Below, one piece after another: positions 1 to 6,020 of a stretch of DNA of 6,020 bases. The notes below the pieces were generated by a model that was given only the letters and a program-made list of their open reading frames with translations, did not search any database and had not been told where the DNA came from. A program made the translations under genes and the position numbers. The DNA is from CAZLLV01 sp964560325 (GTDB lineage: Bacteria; Acidobacteriota; Thermoanaerobaculia; Multivoradales; DATKCC01): NCBI GenBank assembly GCA_964560325.1, contig CAZLLV010000301.1, positions 1 to 6,020 on the forward strand. The letters are read 5' to 3'. Within the stretch, counting starts at the first letter, position 1. Every line of letters starts with the position of its first letter.

Positions 1-795
1 CCGTTCGCCGGCCTCGACCGCGAAGCGCTCGTCGAGGAGGCGCGGCTGGTGGAGCGACAGCGCCTCGCCGCCTTCGAGCCGCACCCGCCAGCCGAGCGGC
101 ACCGGGCAGCCGTCGAGGAGCACCGACGGCCGCTCGCCCTCGACCTCGAAGACCGCCTGGTCGCCGACGTACTTCAAGGTCCCGAACGGCCGGCCGCGCT
201 CGAGCAGCTTGAGGGCGAGGCGGGGGCTGCGGGCGCTCCTGTCGGCGCCGTTCGCGGCCGAGCGCAGCCAGGCGTCCTCGTACGCCCGCGCGTCCATCTC
301 CGGCAAGAGGCGCCAGGGCACCGGCGAGACCTCGAACGTGTGCGCGCCGGAGGTGAGCGTGGTGCCGCCGAGCACCGGACGCAGGAACAGGCTGCCGCGC
401 CACGCCTCCGCCACGTATCCGGGGAGACGCTGGTTGTGGAAGCTCGCGTTGACGCCGGTGACCCGCCCCTCGCACCCCTGCCCGCGGACCTCTGCCCGCT
501 CGACCAGGAAGGGCCGGCGGTCGCCCGCGTTCCACGCCGCCACGTCGTCGGCCAGGTAGCTGTGGAGAAAGAAGGTCTCCTCGGTCGGCGAGAGGTCGGC
601 CGGCTCGATCCGGTCCGCGGTGCAGTCGTAGCGCAGCTTGCCCACCGCGACCAGCCGTTCCACCTCCGCGACGTAGCCGACCGGCAGGTAGACGTCCTGC
701 CGGCTCTCGCCCGGTCCGAAGGCGAGGATCGCCCCGAGGCCGGCGGCGAGCACCACCGCCACCACGAGCGCGCCGATCCCGGTGCGCGCCGTCAC
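1..795 (-). CDS. Membrane-anchored protein of unknown function with an FHA-like segment (C-terminus beyond window); possible SEDS partner
   Basis: The first 265 codons of a gene that runs off the left edge without a stop. The GTG at 795 is chosen because of the perfect AGGAGG five bases upstream and the four-base overlap with the SEDS-like gene; the first in-frame ATG is only at codon 167. A short N-terminus with one arginine (R4) is followed by a hydrophobic segment at about 7-27, so it is a signal anchor or signal peptide with the remainder outside. Residues 33-200 are a soluble region I do not recognise, with C58 and C108 that could pair. Residues 205-248 (GTLKYVGDQAVFEVEG, then PSVLLDG 223-229, VPL 232-234 and a final LSL) look like the strand pattern in the outer domain of the upstream SEDS-like protein. 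SEDS genes are often followed by a class B penicillin-binding protein, so this could be one with an unusual N-terminal region. No transpeptidase SxxK, SxN or KTG motif can be assessed because that part would lie outside the window. Confidence 0.82.
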   Translation of the reverse strand, partial: MTARTGIGALVVAVVLAAGLGAILAFGPGESRQDVYLPVGYVAEVERLVAVGKLRYDCTADRIEPADLSPTEETFFLHSYLADDVAAWNAGDRRPFLVERAEVRGQGCEGRVTGVNASFHNQRLPGYVAEAWRGSLFLRPVLGGTTLTSGAHTFEVSPVPWRLLPEMDARAYEDAWLRSAANGADRSARSPRLALKLLERGRPFGTLKYVGDQAVFEVEGERPSVLLDGCPVPLGWRVRLEGGEALSLHQPRLLDERFAVEAGER

Positions 796-3614
796 GCCGG
801 CCTCCTGCCGAGGGCGAGCCCGAAGGCGGCGAGCCCGAGGAGCGCTCCCGACTGGAGCACGTCGCTCGTCGAGTTGAGGGCGAGGAGCGAGGCGTTCTTG
901 CCGGTGAAGAGGGCGAGGTTCAGGTTCGCGAGGATCATGTAGAGACCCGGGAGCGAGAACGAGAGGAGCGCCACGACCGCGATCCACGAGCCCTGCCGCT
1001 CCCAGCGGCCGGCCTCCGGACGCGCCGCGGCGGCCGACGACCGGGCGAGCGCCGCCGCCGCGCCGGCGAGCACGGTCAGGTAGGTGAGTGCGAGCCCGAG
1101 CATGCCGAGCTTGCCGAAGTCGGCGAGCACGAAGGCCATCGGCATCAGGTCGTTGAGATAGGTCACGCCGAGGTGGCGAGGCAGCTCGGAGCTGGCGTAG
1201 CCGCCTCCGGCGAAGCCGGCCTCGCGGGCGTAGCTCTTCATCGTCTCGTACTGCACCGCCGCCTGCTCCGACGGCCGCAGCCCGACCTCGGAGAGCAGCT
1301 CCGGGTTCGCGAGCATCAGGAGGCGGAAGCGCTGCTGCTCGGGGCTCGCCCGGTAGCGGGCCGCGTCGTCCGGCGCCGGGGCCCCGTCCGCCGTCTCCGC
1401 GGCGCCGATCGAGGTCAAGCGGTCGTAGGCGCCGACGAACGGCTGCGGCCAGCGGTTGACGCCGAGCACCAGGAGGAGCGGCAGCACCGCGAGCGCGAGA
1501 CCGAGGACGTAGGCGCCGGATGTGGGCACGGCCCGGCGAGCGTCGGCGGCGCGTGCGGGGGCGGGTGTCGCGCCGACCACCAGCACCAGGGCGAAGAGCG
1601 GCGCCAGCGCGTGCACGATGATCAGGCCCCGGTCGTCGGCGAGCCAGCCGACCGCGCCGAAGGCGAGCGCGACGAATCCCCAGGCCGCGGCGAGCCCCAG
1701 GAGCACGTCGCGCACCCCGCCGCGCGGCCAGTCGCGCTCCGCCAGGAGCTGGCAGCCGAGCCCGAACGCCAAGGCCGCGGCCGGGAGCTGGATCGCGCTC
1801 CAGAGGATCCGGAAGTCGGTGCCCGGGAGCCGCAGCGCCTCGGGCATGCCGGCGCCGATCCCGAGCAGCCGGACGACCAGGATCGCGGCGCCCGCCGCCG
1901 GCAGCGCCCAGAGCGGCCAGCGCCACCCCGCGTCGCGCCAGCGCCGCACCCGCGCGCTCCCGGTACCGGAGGACCAGACGTAGAGGGCGAGGAGAACCAC
2001 CGCCAGGACGATCGGTACGAGCGCGAGCGCACGAAGGTTGTTCAGGTCCGGCCCACGGACGGTCGCGAAGCAGCCGAGGGCCGCCGCGCCGAGGCCGCCG
2101 AGCGGCCAGGCGAGCGGGACGAGGCCCGCGCGGACCCGCTGCCACGCCGGCGCCTCGGTCCTCCGCCCCGCGTTTCTCAGCAGCACCGCCGCCGTCCAGC
2201 CGAAGAGGACGAGCGCCGGCACCAGCCAGATCGCGACCCGCGCCTCGCCGTAGCTCCGCGCCAGGTAGTGGGGCGGCTCGGTGGCGGCGCGGAAGGCGAA
2301 GAGCAGGCGGTCGGCGAGCAAAACGCCCGCCGCCGCCACGATCGCCGCGAGCGCCGGGCTCGCCCGCAGCACCCGGCCGAGGAAGACGGCGCAGAAGAGG
2401 CCGAAGAGTGCGAGGTCGGCGAGCACCCGCGCCGGCGACCGGCCGGCCTCGAAGCGCAGCAGCATCAGGTCGGCCGCCTGTCCCAGCCCGTAGAGCTCAC
2501 CCGGCTCGATCTCCCAGCGGGCGCCCAGGTAGTCGAGCGTCGGCCGCACCTCCCGGGCGTCGAACCGCAAAGTCGCCGCCAGGCCGTGGAAGCGCCGCGA
2601 GCGCTCGTCGATCTCGACCAGCTCCGGCCGCCGGTCGACCGCGGTCGGCACCACCAGGCCGATCTCGCCGGCCTCCGCCGACGCCTCCGGCGGCACGCGG
2701 CGGCGTTGCGGCTCCTCGAATCGGACCTCCGCCGTCTCCTCGCCGAACCAGACGTGATCGGTCCGCACCGTCCGGAGCCGCCGCTGACCGGTGCCGCCCC
2801 ACGCGATCTGGAGGGTCAGCTCGAAGGCGCGCGGCACCGGCCGGAGGGCGTCGAGCCCGGGCAGCTCCTCCCCGTCCCGCACGACCCGCACCTCCGGGTC
2901 GCGCACCAGCAGCCGCCAGGCACCGTCGTCGTGCTCCAGCACCGAGCGATAGCCGCCGCGCGCGCCGTCGCTCCAGGCGGGGGCGAGGTCGGCGAGCACG
3001 TCGGGCAGGTAGGCGACGCGGCCGGGGCGGAGCAGGCGCTCGAAGGGGCCGGGGAGCTCGTGCCGGAGGTCGCCGGCCACGAGCGCCCCGCCGTCGAACG
3101 TCATCGCGAGCTCCTCGCCCCCCCCTGGCGGCGCGAGCACCAGCCGGTCCCCCTCCGCGAGCGGCACCGCGTTCGCCACGCGGCCGTCGATCCGCACCAC
3201 CGGGGCGCCCGCGGCGAGGCGGAGGTAGCCGGTGCCCGGGGTCACCGCGAGCGCTTCCGACGCCTCGGCGTCGGCCGACTCGATGCGGAGCGCGTCGGGG
3301 GCGAGCAGCGGGTGGTGCAGATCCTCCGAGCCGTCCTCGCTGCCGCCCGCGGTCAGCGGGATCCCCGGGCCCCAGGCGAGCCGCTTGCCGACGTAGCGCA
3401 GGTGGAGACCGTCCATCCGGTCGCCGGCGGACCAGAAGACGAGCGCGGCGTAGAAGAGCGGCAGGGCGAGGAGCGCGGCGACGATCCCGAGGATCATCGG
3501 GTCGCGCGAGTCGCGCGCATCGTCGTGCGCGCCGTACCCACCGTAGGTGCGGCGACGGTACGCCCAGAAGCCGAGCAGGGCGAGGGCGACGGCCGCCACG
3601 AGGAAGGGTGCCAT
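792..3614 (-). CDS. Enlarged, divergent SEDS-family (FtsW/RodA/SpoVE-like) membrane protein with extra N-terminal soluble domain
   Basis: A 940-residue protein; ordinary FtsW/RodA are about 370-420. SEDS proteins polymerise lipid II into glycan strands. I count about 15 membrane segments: 3-20, 41-62, then 397-417, 420-442, 459-479, 495-518, 526-547, 565-586, 603-625, 637-658, 662-682, 700-719, 823-854, 876-900, 911-935. Positive-inside gives N-out, C-in. The last ten fit the SEDS fold, with the large outer loop (720-822) between core segments 7 and 8. DDRGLIIV (660-667) matches the PDLGT region; GGGYASSE (803-810) followed by YLNDLMPMAF (819-828) matches the GxGLG...HTDFIFA region; ALFTGKNASLLALNS (901-915) matches the P-TG-LPF-SYGGSS region. 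All are degenerate. The soluble part, 63-396, is predicted to be outside and contains FHA-like strands (VVRIDGRV at 139-146, VPLAEGDRLVL at 150-160). The ATG at 3614 lies 4 bases after the LysM-like gene stop; GGAG sits 12 bases upstream. SEDS membership is inferred from motif alignment by eye and topology; catalytic activity is not assured. Confidence 0.8.
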   Translation of the reverse strand: MAPFLVAAVALALLGFWAYRRRTYGGYGAHDDARDSRDPMILGIVAALLALPLFYAALVFWSAGDRMDGLHLRYVGKRLAWGPGIPLTAGGSEDGSEDLHHPLLAPDALRIESADAEASEALAVTPGTGYLRLAAGAPVVRIDGRVANAVPLAEGDRLVLAPPGGGEELAMTFDGGALVAGDLRHELPGPFERLLRPGRVAYLPDVLADLAPAWSDGARGGYRSVLEHDDGAWRLLVRDPEVRVVRDGEELPGLDALRPVPRAFELTLQIAWGGTGQRRLRTVRTDHVWFGEETAEVRFEEPQRRRVPPEASAEAGEIGLVVPTAVDRRPELVEIDERSRRFHGLAATLRFDAREVRPTLDYLGARWEIEPGELYGLGQAADLMLLRFEAGRSPARVLADLALFGLFCAVFLGRVLRASPALAAIVAAAGVLLADRLLFAFRAATEPPHYLARSYGEARVAIWLVPALVLFGWTAAVLLRNAGRRTEAPAWQRVRAGLVPLAWPLGGLGAAALGCFATVRGPDLNNLRALALVPIVLAVVLLALYVWSSGTGSARVRRWRDAGWRWPLWALPAAGAAILVVRLLGIGAGMPEALRLPGTDFRILWSAIQLPAAALAFGLGCQLLAERDWPRGGVRDVLLGLAAAWGFVALAFGAVGWLADDRGLIIVHALAPLFALVLVVGATPAPARAADARRAVPTSGAYVLGLALAVLPLLLVLGVNRWPQPFVGAYDRLTSIGAAETADGAPAPDDAARYRASPEQQRFRLLMLANPELLSEVGLRPSEQAAVQYETMKSYAREAGFAGGGYASSELPRHLGVTYLNDLMPMAFVLADFGKLGMLGLALTYLTVLAGAAAALARSSAAAARPEAGRWERQGSWIAVVALLSFSLPGLYMILANLNLALFTGKNASLLALNSTSDVLQSGALLGLAAFGLALGRRPA
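801..806 (-). promoter_or_regulatory. Strong ribosome binding site for the gene at the left edge
   Basis: On the minus strand a perfect AGGAGG lies inside the last codons of the SEDS-like gene, five bases before the GTG at 795-793. It decides the start of the downstream gene, whose GTG overlaps the upstream TGA as GTGA (795-792). This arrangement is typical of translational coupling. Confidence 0.85.
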
Positions 3615-3618
3615 CCGG

Positions 3619-4062
3619 TCAGTCCGCTCCGGCCTCGGCAGCTCGTTCCCGCAGCGCCTCGCGCGCGGCGGCGACGGCCGACGGCTCGGCGGTCAGCGGC
3701 AGCACCAGCTCGCGGCCCGGCTCGACCTGCGTCTCCTCGCAAGCCGCGAGGTCGTCGATGCCGTTCGCCCGGCAGACCGGCCCCGGCTCCAGGTTGAAGC
3801 GGCGGGCGACCTCGGCCGCCGTCACGCCTTCCGGTGCCTCCATCGCATCCGGCACCCGATAGGTCGTCCACTGCCGCGCCGCCCGCGCCTCCGCGCACAC
3901 CGCGTCGTCCGGCCGATAGGAGCTCGCCTCCGGCCAGCTCTCCGCCGGCACCGCCGGCAGGCGCAACGCGACCCAGACGATCCCGACGGCCAGCGCCAGG
4001 GCGAGCACCCCGCGCCCGAGGGATCCGGAGCCGCCCGAAGGGCTTCGATTCGTCGCCACCAT
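3619..4062 (-). CDS. Small membrane-anchored protein with a degenerate LysM-like domain
   Basis: A 147-residue protein. The N-terminus is basic (R6, R17) and followed by one hydrophobic segment at about 18-36, without a lipobox cysteine, so it is probably a signal anchor with the rest outside the membrane. Residues 67-123 resemble LysM: an opening TYRV strand, a helix with AAEVARRFNL (82-91), then CRANGIDD (97-104) where LysM has a leucine, alanine and asparagine, and a closing VEPGRELVLPL (113-123). LysM modules bind N-acetylglucosamine in peptidoglycan. Here the first loop is enlarged (about 70-80), and C97 and C108 flank the second loop and could form a disulfide; C56 is a third cysteine. 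An alanine- and arginine-rich helix ends the protein. The ATG at 4062 is the earliest start because tandem TAG codons precede it. Its stop lies 4 bases before the SEDS-like gene, so the two are very likely cotranscribed and may act together at the wall. LysM identity is by eye. Confidence 0.8.
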   Translation of the reverse strand: MVATNRSPSGGSGSLGRGVLALALAVGIVWVALRLPAVPAESWPEASSYRPDDAVCAEARAARQWTTYRVPDAMEAPEGVTAAEVARRFNLEPGPVCRANGIDDLAACEETQVEPGRELVLPLTAEPSAVAAAREALRERAAEAGAD

Positions 4063-4176
4063 GCTCTACTACGTCGCCTCCACCGAACAGGTTCCGCCTT
4101 CGCGGCGGGAAGATCCTCGACCTCTCGGGACCGGGCGAGGCTAGCACCGTGGACTGGAACCGGACTCCGCTTCGGC
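4063..4176. other. Intergenic gap between kinase and wall operon, with a short hairpin
   Basis: This 114-base stretch separates the kinase stop from the start of the LysM-like gene. It holds a perfect 5-bp inverted repeat, CCGCC at 4094-4098 and GGCGG at 4104-4108, around a 5-base loop. No T-run follows it on either strand, so it is not a standard intrinsic terminator. I see no convincing -35/-10 pair, although a promoter for the downstream operon would be expected here if the kinase is not cotranscribed. On the minus strand GGAGG lies at 4081-4077, 14 bases before the ATG of the next gene, which is longer than the usual spacing. Two in-frame TAG stops (4071-4066) sit just before that ATG and fix it as the earliest possible start. 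Confidence 0.5.
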
Positions 4177-6020
4177 TCACAGCGCTCGCCGCGCAGCTTC
4201 CGCCTCCTGGACCTCCTGCCATGCGGCTTCCAACTCGGCCACGTGGCGCGGGCGCCGAGCGAGCACCTGGCGTCGAAGCCGATCGAGCGTGGTAGGACCG
4301 TTTCTCAGGCGTTCGACGAGCTCTCTCCGCCTCTGTTCCAGCTCCCGATTGAGCTTGGCCACCTCCCGACGATCGACCGGCAAAGCTGGGTTGAAGCGGA
4401 AGCGGCGCCGGTGCGCGTCGCGCCAGTGGAGAAGTCTCTCGGCCAGAGCATCCCCGAATCCGGGAATCCGCACGATCCTGCCGTACTCCAGGTCGGCGGC
4501 AGATTCGATGCCGTAGGAGTTGAGCATCGCGGTTCGTCCCGGCCCGATGCCATGGATCTTCGCGCGATCGATCCGAAAGCGATCGAGGTACTGGACGAGC
4601 TGACGCTTCTCGCGCTCCGCGTGGAGCCCCGCCATCCGCCGCGCGCGCAGTTTCGGGAGGTCGATCAGATCCGCTCGAGCCTCGCGGAGCGCATTCAACT
4701 CCCGGACGAACGTCTCGCGGGACGCCGTCCCCAGAAAACGAGCCACACCCTGGTCGTACGCCTTCCGAGCCGCGGCGACCCGATGGTCCGCCGCCCGAAC
4801 CTCCGCCGTGTTCGAACGTGGCCAGGCGAGGGCCGCCAGCACCCACAAGAACGTGGCGGTCTTGGAGGCCATCGAGGTTTCGAGCGCGTGACAAGCCGCC
4901 AAGCCGATCGCCACCAGGGCGATCGCCGCGAGCTGCCGAAGGAGCTTGACCGGCGCAACGGCCGGAGCGGAATGAGTCGAGAGACGAGTCGCCGGCAACG
5001 GCGGATCCTCTCCCGGATCGGGCACGCGCTCGATCGCCTCCCGTAGCTTGGCCAGATCGATCGTTCCCGTCGCCGTCCGCGCCACGAGCCGCTGCCCGAA
5101 CAACGAGACTCCGGTCGCCTTCTCCAGACCGCACCAGGGGCACTCGGACAGATGGCCCGGGAAGTGATGGGATCGTTCGACGGCACAGGCTCGGAGGCTC
5201 CTCTTCATCTGGTCGAGCGCGACCAACCACTGGGCCGCCTCCGGCCGATCGGTCGTCGTGAACGCACGCACGAAGAGTCGCGCGGCGTCGGCTCCGAGGG
5301 CATCCAGAGAGAGCGTCCCGGGAGGCCGCTCCATGTCGGAGGAAAGGCTCAGCGGGCCGTAGGCGAAGCGCCGTTCCGCGATCGCCCGCTCGATGGGCAT
5401 GTCTCCCTGTCCACGAAAGCGACCGGCAAAGGGGTGACGCCCCATGAAGAGGAGATGGAAGAGGAGGACCGCAAGGCCGAAGCCGTCGTGGTCCCGGGTC
5501 CGGACCAGGCCTCGGAACGAGCGCCCGTGAAGCTCGGGAGGCGTGAAGAGCGGCACGCCCACGTCGCAGGTGTAGAGATCGCCCGCGACGGAGATCTGGA
5601 AGGAGTCGCAGTCGATCAGACGGACCATGCCGTCCGGTCCGACCAAGACGCTGCCGTGGTTCACGTCACCGATCACGTGGCCGTGACCGTGAACGGTTGC
5701 GAAGGCGCGGGCCACGTTCCCTGCGACATGGAGCAGGAAACGGAAGTCTGCCGCAGGAAAGGCGTCGAAGCGACTCTTCGGGCTGTAGAGCTCGTGGACA
5801 TCGCGGCGCGCGCGAACGGCCGGCATCACGAAGCCGTGAGGAGCTCCATCTCTCAGGACGATCTCTATTGGCCAAGCGGCGACGTCCAGCAAATCCTCGC
5901 TCGCTGCCCTCGCCATCGCGCGCAGCTTCTCGGCTTTCCGAGGCTCCGGGGCACGGTGGTAGATCTTCACCACCCGATCGGAACGATCGGCGACAGCGAA
6001 GATGACGCCTTCCCCGCCCC
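4177..6020 (-). CDS. YegI-like (TerY-P type) protein kinase with zinc knuckle, membrane hairpin and helix-hairpin-helix C-terminus; N-terminus cut by window edge
   Basis: Predicted Hanks-type kinase that phosphorylates proteins on Ser/Thr; substrate unknown. The frame stays open to the right edge, and the 15 codons before the GTG at 5973 read GGEGVIFAVADRSDR, the glycine-rich ATP loop, so the real start lies outside the window. Counting from the GTG at 5973: ATP lysine K3 in VKIYH, possible helix-C glutamate E15, catalytic loop GDVN with D103 and N105, DFG replaced by DCDSFQ (D121), TPPEL as the APE motif (E147), DHDGFG at 161-166. A probable zinc knuckle follows (C263, a histidine among 269-274, CPWC 278-281). 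Hydrophobic segments at about 340-361 and 371-385 form a membrane hairpin. A charged helical stretch leads to two HhH motifs (GIGPG 475-479 and IPGFGD 503-508) and a final coiled-coil-like tail. This order matches YegI-like kinases, whose usual partners are a vWA protein and a PP2C phosphatase; these would be outside the window. The stop is TGA at 4179-4177. Family assignment is from motif recall, without a search. Confidence 0.9.
   Translation of the reverse strand, partial: GGEGVIFAVADRSDRVVKIYHRAPEPRKAEKLRAMARAASEDLLDVAAWPIEIVLRDGAPHGFVMPAVRARRDVHELYSPKSRFDAFPAADFRFLLHVAGNVARAFATVHGHGHVIGDVNHGSVLVGPDGMVRLIDCDSFQISVAGDLYTCDVGVPLFTPPELHGRSFRGLVRTRDHDGFGLAVLLFHLLFMGRHPFAGRFRGQGDMPIERAIAERRFAYGPLSLSSDMERPPGTLSLDALGADAARLFVRAFTTTDRPEAAQWLVALDQMKRSLRACAVERSHHFPGHLSECPWCGLEKATGVSLFGQRLVARTATGTIDLAKLREAIERVPDPGEDPPLPATRLSTHSAPAVAPVKLLRQLAAIALVAIGLAACHALETSMASKTATFLWVLAALAWPRSNTAEVRAADHRVAAARKAYDQGVARFLGTASRETFVRELNALREARADLIDLPKLRARRMAGLHAEREKRQLVQYLDRFRIDRAKIHGIGPGRTAMLNSYGIESAADLEYGRIVRIPGFGDALAERLLHWRDAHRRRFRFNPALPVDRREVAKLNRELEQRRRELVERLRNGPTTLDRLRRQVLARRPRHVAELEAAWQEVQEAEAARRAL

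Noticed and set aside
49..942. A 297-codon plus-strand frame at the left edge
   Set aside because: The opposite strand has a better gene: a strong ribosome binding site, coupling to the upstream gene, a signal anchor and normal protein composition.
1173..3797. An 874-codon open frame on the plus strand
   Set aside because: It lies antisense to the SEDS-like gene and encodes an arginine-, glutamate- and glycine-rich low-complexity product without domains. Long antisense open frames are expected opposite genes with extreme GC at third positions.
2408..3862. A 484-codon plus-strand frame, largely arginine, alanine and proline
   Set aside because: The composition is that of a shadow frame, with no recognisable motif, and it spans two convincing minus-strand genes.
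4094..4108. Hairpin as an intrinsic terminator after the kinase
   Set aside because: There is no T-run after the stem on either strand, and the stem has only five pairs.
3547..5046. A 499-codon plus-strand frame opposite the kinase and LysM-like gene
   Set aside because: It is antisense to the kinase motifs and HhH region, and the product is arginine-rich without recognisable features.
3494..5230. A 578-codon minus-strand frame crossing the kinase, the gap and two gene starts
   Set aside because: It overlaps three well-supported genes in another frame, and its product is rich in G, R, S and P with no domains or membrane segments.
5971..5973. GTG at 5973 as the start of the kinase
   Set aside because: The frame remains open upstream to the window edge and encodes the glycine-rich ATP loop there. 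Starting at the GTG would remove an essential kinase element.
5975..5990. Direct repeat CGATCGG, two bases apart, as an operator
   Set aside because: It lies inside the kinase coding sequence and simply encodes the repeated DR residues of ADRSDR.

Overview
The window comes from a very GC-rich bacterial chromosome (hand counts of individual 60-base rows run from about 63% to 82% GC). All convincing genes lie on the minus strand, so transcription runs from the right edge to the left. The gene types (Hanks-type kinase, SEDS wall polymerase, LysM-like anchor) point to a walled bacterium with complex signalling. The phylum cannot be fixed from sequence alone; GC-rich groups such as Acidobacteriota, Myxococcota or Actinomycetota would all fit.

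Layout in the direction of transcription. (1) 6020-4177: a serine/threonine-type protein kinase, cut by the right edge so that its true start is missing. It has a zinc-knuckle motif, a membrane hairpin and C-terminal tandem helix-hairpin-helix motifs, the architecture of the YegI-like kinases of TerY-P (vWA / PP2C / kinase) triads. (2) A 114-base non-coding gap with a short hairpin. (3) 4062-3619: a small membrane-anchored protein with a degenerate LysM-like domain. (4) 3614-792: a 940-residue membrane protein whose last ten membrane segments look like a divergent SEDS (FtsW/RodA/SpoVE) peptidoglycan polymerase. It is preceded by five additional membrane segments and a soluble domain of about 330 residues. 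(5) 795 to the left edge: the first 265 codons of a membrane-anchored protein that overlaps gene 4 by four bases and starts behind a perfect AGGAGG.

Genes 3, 4 and 5 are spaced 4 bases apart and then overlap by 4 bases, so they almost certainly form one operon. Membrane topology read by the positive-inside rule puts all their large soluble parts outside the cytoplasm. The picture is a wall-synthesis module: a LysM-like wall-binding anchor, a SEDS-type glycan polymerase with an extra outer domain, and a third anchored protein in the position where a class B penicillin-binding partner usually sits. The kinase, with its catalytic and HhH parts predicted to be cytoplasmic, may control this module, but the gap means the link rests on proximity only.

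The most interesting points are the enlarged and divergent SEDS protein, the TerY-P-type kinase next to it, and a short FHA-like strand motif that recurs in the SEDS outer domain and in the downstream protein.
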